Part shown: one piece after another, positions 1 to 11,690 of the stretch
How the letters are laid out: each line of letters opens with the position of its first letter
Position numbering within the stretch: the first letter of the stretch is position 1
Assembly (NCBI RefSeq): GCF_000226115.1
Contig: NC_016457.1
Coordinates: 9,858,001-9,922,000 of the forward strand
From: Thermothielavioides terrestris NRRL 8126
Lineage: Eukaryota; Ascomycota; Sordariomycetes; Sordariales; Chaetomiaceae
Length of the DNA stretch: 64,000 nucleotides
Direction: 5' to 3'
Notes under the pieces: model-generated
Database searches by the model: none
What the model was told of the DNA's origin: nothing
What the model saw: only the letters and a program-made list of their open reading frames with translations
Position numbers and translations under genes: made by a program

Positions 1-1458
1 GTTGCATGGTTCTCTTTTTTTTGCCCGCTCACCCGAAGGTTGGGCCTTGGCGGCGCTCTCGCCCCGACGGACTTCTTTTCCTGTGTTTGGGTTACTTGTT
101 CTTTTTCGGTGTTCAGGTTATCCGGTCTTGTGTCGAGTAGAGTGAGGCCCTGTATCTTGTTTAATGGGCGGGTGGGGGATCAACACACGCTGGATGAGGT
201 CGCATTCAGTCCGCTCTGGGTTTGGGGTTTCCTAGGTGCACGACCGCGAAGTGAGAGGGGGGCAAAACGGGGGGAGAAACGGTGGTGGCAACTAATTTGG
301 CTCGTCGTCGCTCCCCCCTCGAGGAGTTCGGATTGCTGTGCCTTTTCACCACCAGTCTATCCGGATGAAGATATGACATACACACATCACATACCCGAAA
401 AAATTTCAGCTGTCTGGAGTTTGACAACCGGATATGCCTGCCATGGGCCACACAACGGGTCCTGGAAGTTCGTCCTCCGAGTCAAGGGCGTGTTTATATT
501 CCACCATCCTTTCCCACCGCTCACGAATGCAGACGTCCGCCTGCATGCCCGGCCCGCCTCAGTCGAGCGAGCAGGAAGGAGGCCTGCCTGGGTTGTTTTG
601 CTACTGCTCTGTTGATGTGCCGACAGCCAGGTTGTCGCCCGCGGGATGTGACATGACGCTGTCCACGGTACCATGAACAATTGTCTTGTGTTGGGCTGGG
701 CTGGGAGGAGGGACTCGAGGGCTGGTACAGCCGTCCCATCCAGACGGGCAGACCGCAGAACTCGATCAGTCCCGCGGCATCGGCGCGGCATAAGTATCTC
801 TGAGGGCCGGAAATTCGGAGTCCGGGAGAAGATGACGGACGTCCCGGTCGTGGCCGCCAGCGTGCAAGAACCAGCACCCGCTCATCTCCTGTGCGCTCTC
901 TACCGCCCGTTATTTGCCGACCCGCACTCTAAATCACAGCGTACGCGGCCATATGACTGATGACCCGCCGAGGCGCTCTCTCAACCCTGGGTGGCCAGTC
1001 CTCACCACTCATGGCAACGCGATGTTGACCTTCCACGGTTTGTGTCACCGGCGTGGTCTCTCTAGGCACGCAACTCTTCGCCACAACCGGGACCATCAAA
1101 CGCAGAGGGGGTTGAATAGGAATAGATGTTCCGTCGTCTGCCGTCGGGTGGGATGGGGGGGAAGGGGTTTCCCAGGGGACCAAACGTGGACACAAGCAAG
1201 TTTTTTCTAATGTGTTTCTTTTTTTCTGAGTGTTCTCCGATGAGGAGAGGGATGGTTCCACTACGAACTACGGGGCAGTAGAGTACGTACCATGAGCATT
1301 GATTGCCGTCCAACTGTGAAAGAGCGGAGGAAAAGGCAGCTTGACAGACCAAGTGGCAGCATCCCCGTTGGAACTTCGTGGACACAAGGAGGCCAGATGC
1401 GAGTGGAGCAGCGGCCAGACCCACTCATAGGGTGAGAATTGCCTCGACCAAAACCCAA
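1..1458. other. Gene-free left edge
   Basis: I see no coding region I can support here. The open frames are short, overlap each other on both strands and have no recognisable domains, signal peptides or consistent splice structure. Composition is ordinary for this genome, unlike the RIP blocks further right. It could hold promoter or UTR sequence for a gene outside the window. Confidence 0.5.
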
Positions 1459-1540
1459 GGCGTGGTGGCAGAGTGGTCTAATGCGCAAGACTAGAAATCT
1501 TGTTCCTTCGGGAGCGCCTGTTCGAATCAGGCCCACGTCG
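1459..1540 (+). tRNA. tRNA-Ser (anticodon AGA)
   Basis: The 82-nt sequence folds as a class II tRNA. The acceptor stem is GGCGTGG (1459-1465) paired with CCACGTC (1533-1539) with one G-U pair, and G1540 is the discriminator base expected for serine tRNAs. The anticodon arm is AAGA/TCTT around the loop CTAGAAA, giving anticodon AGA at 1492-1494. A long variable arm (TTCC TTCG GGA) follows, then the T arm GCCTG-TTCGAAT-CAGGC (1516-1532). The long variable arm and anticodon agree on serine; AGA, read with inosine at the first position, decodes UCU, UCC and UCA. There is no intron and no encoded CCA, as expected in eukaryotes. T-runs just downstream are a plausible Pol III stop. Confidence 0.96.
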
Positions 1541-1546
1541 ATTTCC

Positions 1547-1558
1547 TTTTGCATTTTT
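1547..1558 (+). terminator. Pol III terminator of tRNA-Ser
   Basis: A TTTT run begins 7 nt after the tRNA 3' end and a second T5 run follows at 1554-1558. Short T runs on the non-template strand are the normal RNA polymerase III termination signal, and the spacing fits. Confidence 0.7.
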
Positions 1559-1902
1559 CTCCTCTCCCCCCTGCCCCTGAGGTCGGTTGTATCTCGTTTT
1601 TTGGCGCCTGTACCGAGTGGTGTGAACTCATGAGCAAGTAATGGTGCTCCTTTACATGTGCAAGTTGTGGAATGCTAACCTAATCAGCGGACGGCAACCG
1701 GATGAGAACCTAGCTTTTCCCCTGATCCCAATCTACCTATCTTGTGATTACACAAGCCCAATTTTTTCAGTACTTCTCTCTATGCTCTGAGCGCTCCAGC
1801 TTGTAGCTGCTGAGCACACCAAGGTCGTCCGGCTCATTCTTCTCCTGGCCTGCGGTAACATGGCTATCTGCCCACCACGCATGCGCGCGCTAATCATGGC
1901 CA

Positions 1903-1921
1903 CCCCCCCCCCCCCCCCCCC
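1903..1921. repeat. Homopolymer C19
   Basis: An uninterrupted run of 19 C lies in otherwise mixed sequence. Such runs are prone to slippage and to length error in sequencing, so the exact count is unreliable. No gene overlaps it. Confidence 0.9.
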
Positions 1922-2927
1922 GAGATAGTCCCAGCGGCCTGCCTCGCCAGTCTGCGCTCCCCAACTCTCCATTGATGTCCAGAAGAAGACAAGATCAAGA
2001 CGGCGTTGTTGGTTGCGCGTCCACCAAAGCGGCGGCTGGCTGCGGCACTGGGGCACGCACATATCAACTACGCCTCAAAGCCGGGCTAATGCTCCTCCGG
2101 CTCCTGCGGCGGGGTCACATTGAACGGCGAGGGACAGATAGCTACTTTGAGATATTCGTGCTCCGTGCAGTGGCCTGTCTCCGTGGCCAGGTCGGCACTC
2201 ATCTCTCGCCCGCAGCGAAGGAAGGAAGGCCCGGAAGGAAGAAATGCCGGGGCATGTATGGACACGCCGCCCAGGTGCAGGCGCTCTTCCCCGGGGAAAG
2301 GCCTCATGAAACAAAGGTGTTGGGTCTTGATTCCTTCGACCGTTGCAAGGAAATGTACGAACCAGCTGCTGTTGAGCCTGAGCACCGAGTTCGCTATCGC
2401 CATGGCCATGGCAATGATGGCGGCCAACTTGCATGGAACGTCTCAGACACACCAGGATATTGCATTCCTAGCGAAGGACGTGAGAGGAGGTAAGAGCCAG
2501 AAACGGCAGAGCACGTCACTTCGTATGGAACAACGGCATGCGTTCGTTCCGTCCTTTTCGTAACAAAATGGCTGGTCATCTAGAACTTGGGCTCCGTAGT
2601 AGGGAGTAGAACCTTCGGAAAGGGCCGATCAGCCAGCCTCAATTGATACAAGAACGCGGCGAATGTATAGGGGCAATGACCCAAACTATAAACAATATAC
2701 AATCAAGAATGCAAAAAGCCTTGATATCCAGCCATTCCACCGGCTCAACCGAGCAGAAGCCACCGCGAAAGAGCAGCAGAGGTATCATCAACTTGATCCA
2801 AAACAAAATCCAAAAACCCGGACGCCATACGCGATATAGACTCCCGGTTCCCTTCTATATACCAAGAAAGCGCCGCGCCTTTACGGGAATCGAAACCGAA
2901 GCAGCCGGCGGCAGACATGCCAGCAGT

Positions 2928-3957
2928 TTACGACGAGTAGACGGCGACGTACTCGACCTCCATCATACTGCCGTAGCCGTCCGCAGTCGCGGCGTTGGGA
3001 GCACCAGGCCTGTCATCAGGACTCGTCAGCATGTCATTTACTCCTCGCAGCAATTCCCGACGCCATGCTTTTGCCATGCGCGCGTAGGGTAGGTTAGTCC
3101 GTCAACTCACCAGTCACCGCCAACCGCCACGTTCAAGATGATAAACAGCGGCGAGTGCGCGAGGGTGGCCCAGATGCCCTCGTCCCCGAGCTGCGCGCCG
3201 GAGACCTGGAAAAACACCTGGCCGTCCTTGAGGAACTTGATGACCTCGCCGGCCCAGCCGCCGGCGGCATTCGTGCGGTCGATTTGCAGCGACCAGGTGT
3301 GCCAGCCGTCGTCGGGCAGGGCGACGGCGCCGGTGCGGCCGGTGGGCTCGGCGCAGGGCCCGCCGCTGGTGGTGGCGCCGCAGTGCAGGGTGCCGTGGCC
3401 GGTCGGCAGGCCGTTGACGGTCTCCATGATGTCGAGCTCGCCGCACAGCGGCCAGGCGGTGCCGTGGTGGATCGCGTCGCCCAGCAGCCAGAACGCCGGC
3501 CAGATGCCCTGCTTCTGCGACGCCGGGTTCGTGCCGAACCGGATCGCCGCCTCGAACATGGTCACCTTGCCCGCGGCGGGGGTGAAGGTCGCCTTGGACT
3601 CGATGCGCGCCGACGTCCACTGCCCCGAGGGGCTCTTGCGCGGGACGATCTGGACGGTGCCGCCGCCGGAGATCTGGAGGTTTTGGTTCGACGTGGTGTA
3701 GGTCTCGACCTCGTGGTTGGTGTGGACACTGGAGGGCTGGTTAGTAAGGAGGGGTGGGTGGTGACCTTCGAAAGACGCGGAAGGGACAGGCATTCTTACT
3801 TGGTGATGATGTTCCAGCGGCTCTGGTCGGGGCTCGAGCCGGCGGGGCCCGCGAATTCATCGGACCAGAGGAGTGTGTATCCCGGGTAGGCTGGGGCCGG
3901 GAGAGCCGCAACAAGGGACGAAAAGAAGGACAGCGCGGTGAGGCTGCTGGCACGCAT
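2928..3957 (-). CDS. Secreted GH16 endo-beta-glucanase
   Basis: Predicted to cut beta-1,3 or beta-1,3/1,4 glucan outside the cell. Exons on the minus strand are 3957-3800, 3728-3111 and 3009-2928, giving 285 aa. Introns of 71 and 101 bp have GT-AG ends, and the first has the branch site TACTAAC. The start ATG at 3957 opens a signal peptide (MRASSLTALSFFSSLVAAL). The mature part begins with YTLLWSDEFAG, the usual start of a GH16 domain. The retaining catalytic motif is GELDIMETVNG (ExDxxE), followed by a Trp-rich substrate-binding stretch. The protein ends with the family-typical MEVEYVAVYSS, which is only reached by splicing the last short exon. Length is normal for single-domain fungal GH16 enzymes. 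Exact glucan preference cannot be read from sequence. A promoter role for the region right of 3957 is likely. Confidence 0.9.
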
Positions 3958-5579
3958 GGTTGTCTGTCTGCACAGTGAAGATTCCTCTCTGCTGTTCTCG
4001 GCGGTGGCTCAGGCAGCCTTGTATGAATCAACGTGGCAATAACAAAATCGACGCTCGTCTGGAAGTGTACGACGACGATAATCCGCTTCCAGCGGTTTCG
4101 AAAGGAATGTCAAGCCCACAGGGTTGAAGTCGAAAAAAGGAACGAGACACGGTTCTCACGAACCGGGAACGGAAAGGGAATGATAGACTAAAAGCAGAGC
4201 AAGAACCTGGCTTGGTAGAGAACGGAACGCTTGAAGCGATAGCAACGAGCGGAAGGAGGCTAAAAAGGGACGCAAAAAGAAGATTGAGTTATAGATAGCA
4301 CATATTGATCCGTCCATGATGGTTGCCACACCCGGCCGGGGGAGCTTTGATCTCCACAGGGGGGGGCCTCGACGGGGTCTTCGAAGGTAGTGTACCGGCT
4401 CGGCCGGGGTGCCCCTGGAGGACAGTCGGTGATTGGAGGTATACCTCCTGGTCGCGTTGCAGCGAGCATGAAACAACATGGACTGCCCGCCCCTCCCATT
4501 CCAATGGGTGGATGTGGTTTATAAGTGGGGGTGCGCTCCCAGGGGTGATGGCTGGATGTGGCGTTTGCGGCCCGCTTCTGTCAGGCGGATGCCCAAAGCG
4601 GTGGACCGAATTGGGCAGAATCTGGCATGACAAGCCTGATATCAGAGATCTCGAACCCTGCTTAACTAATTAACTAACTGATCAATGCCGTCAAGGCGAG
4701 AGTCAAGCAAGAACAGAGCCGTTCACACCAAACTTGACATTAGTGTGCGGCCGGCCGAGTCGGCGCCGAGGCGAAGGACTTGCGGACCAACAAAGGATGC
4801 GAGGCCATGCTCGACGTTGTGGTGAAAGGCAGCCAGAATGTTGGCCTTTATCAGGTGCAATCCCACCCAAGGAGACAGATGTGTCTGCCATGCCGCCTCC
4901 GTACACCGCGTGCGGCGTGCATGGGCGGGGGAGGCTCTTCTGAGCTGGCAAACATGAAACAGGCGGTGCTCCCTTGGCGCGCGGGAGCTGAGTGTGTCCT
5001 CTGGTACCCTCACTCCAGTACGCTAGTGGAGTGGATGGATGCAGATCCGCAGGTTCAAGGGGTTCCGAAAGGGCCAGACTCGCGGCGGAAGCTGCGCTCA
5101 AAGGATTGGATGTTGGAGCCAGGATGGTCCAGGCAGTCTGTGCCAGATGAGCAAGGTGTTTGGCTCTTCGCTGGAGGGAACAAAGCGGGCGAACGTCCTG
5201 GCCGTGGTCCCTGATAACCCCCTGGCCAGCTGACCCCCGCAGTGGTCTGGGCGAGCATACTAAGCGAGTCTTGGCAGGGGGACAGCGAGGAAGGGCGCAG
5301 ACCAGAGCGTCCAATGGCAGCCCAGAGCCGCCAGCTGAGGTGAAGACGCAAAAAATTGGAAAAAGGGCGTTTGTGTGCAGCATCCCTGTCCTCCCTCGAT
5401 GCTGTGCAACGGCAACCGGCTGCTCGGCTCGTTCGGCATGTCCAAAATTAATTCCCGCGGGGCCGAGCTGCGCAGCGCGACGTGGCGGCTAGGTACCTAG
5501 CTGTTCGTTGACTTTGACGCGATGGGGTCGTCGTTAAAGAGGTCCCACCAAGACTAATTTCCAGCCCCTGTCAACGCCA
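3958..5579. other. Intergenic between GH16 gene and RIP block
   Basis: Upstream region of the GH16 gene followed by about 1.2 kb with no supported gene. A 226-codon minus-strand open frame (4703-5383) is rich in Pro, Arg and Ser, has no domain and is crossed by open frames on the other strand, so I leave it out. The AT-rich, TpA-rich sequence begins at about 5580. Confidence 0.5.
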
Positions 5580-6939
5580 CCCCCCTACTACAACTCAAAG
5601 TACTATAGCAATACCGGCAGGGGGTCTTCGCGTATATTCCAGGGTATAGCGCGCTTAAAGGTAGGTAATAGCGCGCTTACACTACGGGCTAGCTACGGGC
5701 TATCGCCATGTCTATGCTATATTAGTTAAGTCTATATAGTAGGTAATATAACCTACTTTAGAGCTACTACTATCTTGCTATATAAGAATAGGTTATATAT
5801 AGAGGCTATAGCTAGGCTAAGGAAGTATAAGACTATATTTAACCTAGGTAGAGCCTAGCTAGCTACTAGACAGTAGTAGAAACGTATTAAAATAAAAGAA
5901 TTGAACTTAAATATCCGCTTTACCTTTATCTTTACCCTTATTCTTACTACCCTTCCTACTCTAAATTTCCCTATATTATACTAATTAGCTACTAGCCAAT
6001 TATAAAGTAGAGGTATAATATATTTATAATATTCTATTTAATATTTATAAGGTGTTTATATATCTAGGTTAAAGCTTTAATATATTGCTTAGCCTCCTCT
6101 AGAGCATTTTAAGCTAGCTAAGCTAACTTCTTAGTAGCGGTAGCTAGCTATTTAGCAGCTATAGCCTAGTACTCTGCTACTAGAGCAACTCTCTCCTTAA
6201 TACTTTGCTAGGGCTTAGCCCTAGTAAGTAAGAGGTAAGCTATAAAGGCGGCGAGAACGCTAGACATAGGTATACTAGCGTTGGCTAGGGGTAGAGCGGT
6301 AGCGGTTTCCTTATATATTATACCTTTCAATGCTAGTTAGTTAGGTATAAATATAAGGTAGCTATAGAGCTATATAGCTTATAAATAGTTGTAACTAAAC
6401 GTTTATTCTACGCTTTAAGGTTGGTAGATAGAGGTTTGTCCTCGTCGACTTTAAGGACTTACTTATACTACTTAATAATCTTTAGCTAAATTATAGAAGG
6501 TAGCTACTAGTAGCTCGTTAGTACTAGACTAGTAGTCGTTCGTTAGTTAATATTACTTATAAAAACGTAGGACTTAGTATAGCCCTACTTAGTATACTCC
6601 TAGTATATATTACCTAGATCTATATATTAGTTAGCGAATATAAATCTAAGATATTAAAAAATATAACACTATACTTACTTTCTTAGAAGTAGTAGGCCTA
6701 TATATCCCTATTGTAGATATATATAATATAGACTATATATAGTACTACCTATACTTTACTATAATTAGGCTCCTCTTTCTTCTTCTTCTTCGCTTATCTA
6801 ACGTTAGCTAGCTACTAACTAGTACCTAAATAGTACTCTTTACTAAAGACTTTATGCCTAAGGACCTAGCTAAGCGCTTTTAAAGGTTGTTAAACGTAAC
6901 TAGCTTAGACTTGCCTTTATTAGCAGGGGTAGTAGGGGC

Positions 6940-7475
6940 AGCAGAGGGGGCGGCTAGGGTAAGGAGGGTAGGGGGAGTAGGGGGGGCTAGCTACTTACTA
7001 GTAGTGTTCTTGCTACTAGTGCTAGTATTAGTAGTAGTAGTAGGCGTAGAGCGTATATAGAAGCGCTACTACTACTAGCTAAGGGCGACAAAGGCTAGGG
7101 GGGCGGGGGGGGCTAGCTACTTGCTAGTAGTATCCTTGCTACTAATGCTAGTGTTAGTGGTAGTAGTGGGCGTAGAATATATAGAGTAGGTATAGGAGCG
7201 CTACTACTATTAGCTAGGGGTAGCGGGAGGGGTAGCGGCTAGGGCAGGGGGGGTAGCAGGAGCTAGCTACTCGCTAGTAGCACCTTTGTTGGTAGTAGTG
7301 GTAGTAGTAGTGGTAGTAGTAGTAGGCGTAGAGTACGTAGGGCGTATAGAATAGGGCTAGAGGCGCTACTACTATTGGTCGAGGGTAGCGAGAGGGTTAG
7401 TAATAAGGGCTAAGGGGGTAGCGAGAGCTAGCTGCTTACTAGTAGTAGGAGTATCATTGTTAGTAGCGATAGGAG
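6940..7475 (-). repeat. Imperfect ~140-bp coding repeat, Pro/Thr/Gln-rich
   Basis: Three full copies and a partial fourth of a unit of about 120-165 bp. On the minus strand each copy reads as a run of TAG codons followed by Arg, then a Ser-Thr-Pro start, a Thr run, a Ser-Lys-Thr stretch and a Leu-Ala-Pro-Pro end. Reading TAG as RIP-mutated CAG turns the stop cluster into a Gln tract (QQQQR). The frame differs from that of the transposase to its right (codon starts congruent to 0 rather than 2 modulo 3), so it is either a separate ORF or shifted by an indel or intron. It probably encoded a disordered repetitive region. No function is assigned. Confidence 0.65.
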
Positions 7476-8329
7476 GGTTGTTCTCTTTATATAGCTCTAT
7501 ATCGTTGTATTTGAAGTTGCTATAACTTAATTAGCTATTGCTAATCGTAATACTACTACGATTTCGACTAATTTTTCGACTTAACCGACTTATAGAACGT
7601 ATAAAAAGTGTAGATTAAAGCTATAATATAGCTAATTAGCTTTTTAGCGATAGCGACGATAGAAATAGCTTTAAATCAACTTATACGATAGTAGTGTAGA
7701 TAGGTAGGTAGGCAGTAACGGCTATAGCTATAAGGTTAGAAGAAGGAAAGGAAGAAGAAGTGGGTAGAAGGCTCTAGAGCAGTAGAAAAAGCTGTAGCCT
7801 ATATACCTATATAGTTCTTAAAGAATCGAAGGTTTCAATATCAACTATATAGAGTAAACATTGTTCATTTTTTAGAATCTATCTAACTACGAAGTATTTA
7901 GACCAATAGTAGAATAGTAGCTAGCTAGTACCTCCTTTATATTTATACTCCTTCTTTAGTTTCTCTATAAAGCTAAGCTTAGAGGTTAGGATAAAATTTC
8001 TATTTATCTACGATTTTATATAGTATTAAGCCCACTTTTAGAAACTTCGATTAACTCTATAAAGTTTATCCTAGGGCTAAGACTTAGACTACTAGCAACA
8101 CTTGCTATATCTTAGTATTATAGAAACTCCTTTCTAAGTACGCTAATCGGCTAAGAACTAAGCAACTCGCTTATAGTCTAGTAGCTAGCTAGCTACTAAT
8201 CCTCTAACTTCTAGCTATTAGTTATTACGAAGTTCTTTAAAGTTGGAGGTAGTAATAAGGATATAAAATAGTATAGTCTAGTAGCTAGCTAGCATTTAAC
8301 TAGAGAACTATATATTGCTACTTATTACT

Positions 8330-10450
8330 AAGATATAAACGACGGAATATCTAACCCCTAAACCTATTATAGATCCTCCTGAACCTTGTCCAACAGCTTC
8401 CTTAGAATATAGTCAAGATCCTTTTACGAGCTATATATTGCCTATACGTTATCCTAGATCCTATATATCGTAGTTTGCAACAACTATATTAGCTCCTAGA
8501 TCTATAGAAATAGATACTATATAACAGAGACCTTGTCTAAGCTAGTAAGATCTACTAGCTATAGAACAACGCTATAGTATATCCTAAACCCCTTTACTTC
8601 TAAGATACTAACTAGCTATTAGAAGTACTTTAGCTATAACGAGTTCGTTAATAAGTGATAATACTAAATATACGAGTAGGGGAGCAACTAGCTCCTAAAC
8701 TATATATACCTATAGTAAAGGATACTAACTAGCTTTAGAATTAGAGTATTCTACAAGAGCTAAGCTACTTAATCTACCTAGTTGACTACATTGTAGTAGT
8801 CTAGGTTACAACGTTTATTTAGAGTAGCCTACCCAAATACAGAGACCTTAGTAGCAATGTCGGCAGTACCTTAGGCAGTTAGCTATAGTAGCTAGATAGC
8901 TACTATACCGCTTTGCCACTGCCTATCGTTATACTATAGACTAGGGAACTAGTCTAGTATAAAAACGCTATTAAAGTCGAGAGGCTCGTTGGCATTGAAC
9001 TATTTATATACTATCGACAGTTTATATACAATTAGTGCTTAAGCTCGCTTAGGTAGCCTATTAAAGCCCTAGCTATTAAACCGCTTTATATATATAGCTA
9101 GGAGTATATAATTGAGACTCTTAAACTTAGCCTAGATTACCTTGTTTTAATAGTCTTATATATAGTGATTAAGGTAAATGATTAAACTAGTAAGAGGAAA
9201 GGTGCTAGCTATCTACTGCTTTAGTATAGGCTTAGCGTTCTTGACCTTTAAGTACTATCCTTCGACTATATTTGTTGTAGTGATCTAGTAGAGTAGGGGG
9301 GTTATATCTTGTACCTAATACGCCTATAGTCGAGTATTATTTAGCTAGTTGTTCTTTAAATACTGCTTAAGCCTATTGGTACTAATGTAAATAATAATAG
9401 CCTCAATAGACTTTATATAGCCTTTTTCCGAACAATAGTTTAGAAGAGTAGCTGCTATATAGCTAAGGTACTCCTTGTTAATACTAATCTAGCGCTTTAA
9501 AGTCTTTTAGCAATGCTTTGTATAGAGGAGATATTATATATAAGGGAGATCGTACTTATTGTAGCTAAATACTAGCTAGATAGTAAGTTGTTTAGCTATA
9601 GAGTCGTCGGTAATTATATACTTTAGAAGCTAGCCCCTATTAGCTACTCCCCTATACTACTCTAATAATACGTCTAGGTATACTATGATACTATCAATAG
9701 TCTACCTCTCTATAAAGAAGTAAGTAGAAAGGAGCTAGTAGCCGTTGAAGTCCTGAACTATAATCGTAAACAGGTGCCAACCCCCGTATATAGTCTTGTA
9801 AATAGTATCTATAATCGCTAGTTGGCTATACTTCTTTAGTATATCTAATAGGTCTCTATATATAAAGACCAATATAAAGAAGTTTTTGCTAGGGATAGTC
9901 AACGCCTTATATTTGTACTAGTCGCTATAGGACAGTAGCTAGGTAATAGCTTCTATAAATTCTAGTTCCCTAAGGACTTTGTAGGACTATACCTTACAAT
10001 TATTACGTTTATAGAGCTTAAGAGATCTATAAAGGTTATAAATTTCCTAGGTCGTAATATACTAGCTACCTATATAGTAAAGACGTACCCTAGCCTTAGG
10101 GGCTTTAGCGTAGCTATATAGCTAGTGTTCTATAGCGCTATCGCTATATCCAATAGTAAGGAGATACGCAATATACTCTATAATAGTATATAGGCGTTTA
10201 ATTATCTCGATATCTTCTATCGAGTGATTATACCTATAGCGAATTGCGATATTAATAGTACTGTTATTGTACTAAACCTCGTAGAGAGTATAGCGGTATA
10301 GCTCTATATTCTATAACGCTCTATTACGTTTACCTTGCCCTTTGGTCTTTTATAGCATTTTCTAGAGGCGGCAATAGAATATAGTCTTTATTTACCGTTG
10401 CCTTAGGGCGTCTCTCCTACTATAGAAATGCGATACCTAGCGCTATTTAG
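8330..10450 (-). pseudogene. MULE-type transposase, RIP-inactivated
   Basis: DDE transposase of the Mutator-like superfamily, dead. From about 10,050 down to 8,330 one minus-strand frame stays readable, broken mostly by TAG. Landmarks in order: FFILVFIYRDLLDILKKYSQ and then IIDTIYKT at about 9840-9900, where the first catalytic Asp and the DxTYKT box sit; GGWHLFTIIVQDFNGY; a YIITDDS segment near 9610, a good second Asp; a KTLKR stretch near 9490; and the C-terminal TTTNIVEG box near 9260, matching the TTSNPVES signature of fungal MULE proteins. A Leu/Ile/Gln coiled-coil-like tail lies at 8390-8600 in the same frame. The N-terminal limit is uncertain. A working enzyme is not possible with these stops. 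Confidence 0.82.
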
Positions 10451-10954
10451 CTTACTAAACTATATATAGGAGGGTAAACTCGCCTTCTTTGAACTAGCGT
10501 TCTTAGATCTCCTTAATGTTGTTAGGAATTGTAAGGCTATTATTTAGCGCTTTAGGTTCTAGTTTGGATAGGCGAATTAGGGATATATGCCTATACCTAC
10601 GTCTAGAAGCTAGTTCCTCTATAGAAGAACTATCTCCTTTATTAGACAGTTTATTAGACAGTATAGAGCTGTCTAGTAGCTAGATAGAAGCTAGAGTAAG
10701 ACTAGGAATACTATTTAATTATAACGATTATAGGATTAGAGGCTTAGGGACGGGAAGGAGCTAGAGTAATACCTACTAAGTAGCTAGATTAAGGTTAGGT
10801 TCAGTAGATATATATTCTAGGACTAGGGAGTTTGCTATAGGTATAGCATTAGCAATTTAACGCTAGTAATTAAATTCGCTATTTAACTGAACGACACTTA
10901 TATATTAAGGGGGACTAAGGGCGCTAATAGGCTATAGATACTACGTCGTTTTGT

Positions 10955-11440
10955 TACTAGCTATATAGTACATTGTTTTATTGCTAGTTGTATAGCGTAT
11001 CATTTTATTACTAGCTATATAGTACATTGTTTTGTTGCTAGCTATATAGCACATCGTTTTATTACTAGCTATATAGTATATTGTTTTATTGCTAACTATA
11101 CGAAGTGAGCTAGTCTATAGCTAGATTAATACTAAGTAACTACTAATCGGTAGGTAGTAAAAAATAGAACTTACCTAGCGCATTTTCTAATTGCTAGCTA
11201 TACAAAGCGAACAGGTCTATAGTAGAATACTGGTCTATAGCTAGATCAATACTAAGCAACTGCTAATTAGCAGGTAGTAAAACAATAGAACTTACCTAGC
11301 GTATCTTCTAGTTACTAGCTATATAGCGCATTGTTTTATTGCTAGCTATATAGCGCATTGTTTTACTACTAGCTATATAGCACATCGTTTTACTACTAGC
11401 TATACAGTATATCGTTTTATTGCTAGCTATATAAAGCGAG
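10955..11440. repeat. 27-bp tandem repeats nested in a ~119-bp repeat
   Basis: Five and a part copies of a 27-bp unit (core CTAGCTATATAG plus a TTGTTTTAT-like end) run from 10955 to about 11100. Four more lie at about 11312-11436. Between and after them a longer unit of about 119 bp, with a shared GAACTTACCTAGCG core, appears about three times (near 11113, 11231 and 11461). Copies differ mainly by C/T and G/A changes, as expected if RIP acted after the array formed. This may be a subterminal array of the block 1 element. Confidence 0.75.
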
Positions 11441-11690
11441 CTAGTCTATAGCAGAATACTAGTCTATAGCTAGATTAATGCTTAGCAACTACTAATATAC
11501 ACTAGTAGTAAACTAATTTACTAATAGGATCCATTGGATATAGGCTAAATATATAGTTCTATAGCGATACAACGTCATAATATAGGTCGGAGTATAATAG
11601 AGGGTAGGTATAGACGCAGATTAGTTAGGGAAATGTAGGTAGGATATAAACTAGCGGCTAGGCAGCTGCTAACGCGACGTAGGCGCAAGG

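Larger units (their letters stand above)
1541..2927. other. Intergenic, no gene seen
   Basis: Between the tRNA and the 3' end of the GH16 gene I find no supported coding region. Open frames at 1972-2563 overlap on both strands and have no domain. The stretch contains a pure C run (separate entry). The part from about 2640 up to 2927 lies just beyond the GH16 stop and is probably its 3' UTR and terminator. Confidence 0.45.
5580..11690. mobile_element. RIP-mutated transposon block 1 (MULE-type)
   Basis: About 6.1 kb of AT-rich DNA sharply different from its flanks. TA steps dominate, CA and TG steps are rare and CG is still present. This is the pattern left by RIP, which turns CpA into TpA on either strand of duplicated DNA. 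Minus-strand frames still translate into recognisable protein if TAG is read as the ancestral CAG or TGG. The block contains a MULE transposase fossil (8330-10450), a Pro/Thr/Gln coding repeat (6940-7475) and short tandem repeats at its right end (10955-11440). I could not find convincing terminal inverted repeats or target-site duplications, so the element limits are approximate and more than one element may be present. Confidence 0.8.

Noticed and set aside
4703..5383. 226-codon minus-strand open frame
   Set aside because: Pro/Ser/Arg-rich, no domain or signal peptide, and overlapped by equally long frames on the other strand.
6960..7400. Regularly spaced repeats suggesting a CRISPR-like array
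   Set aside because: Eukaryotic AT-rich RIP DNA; the repeats are imperfect, contiguous and coding in origin, with no spacers.
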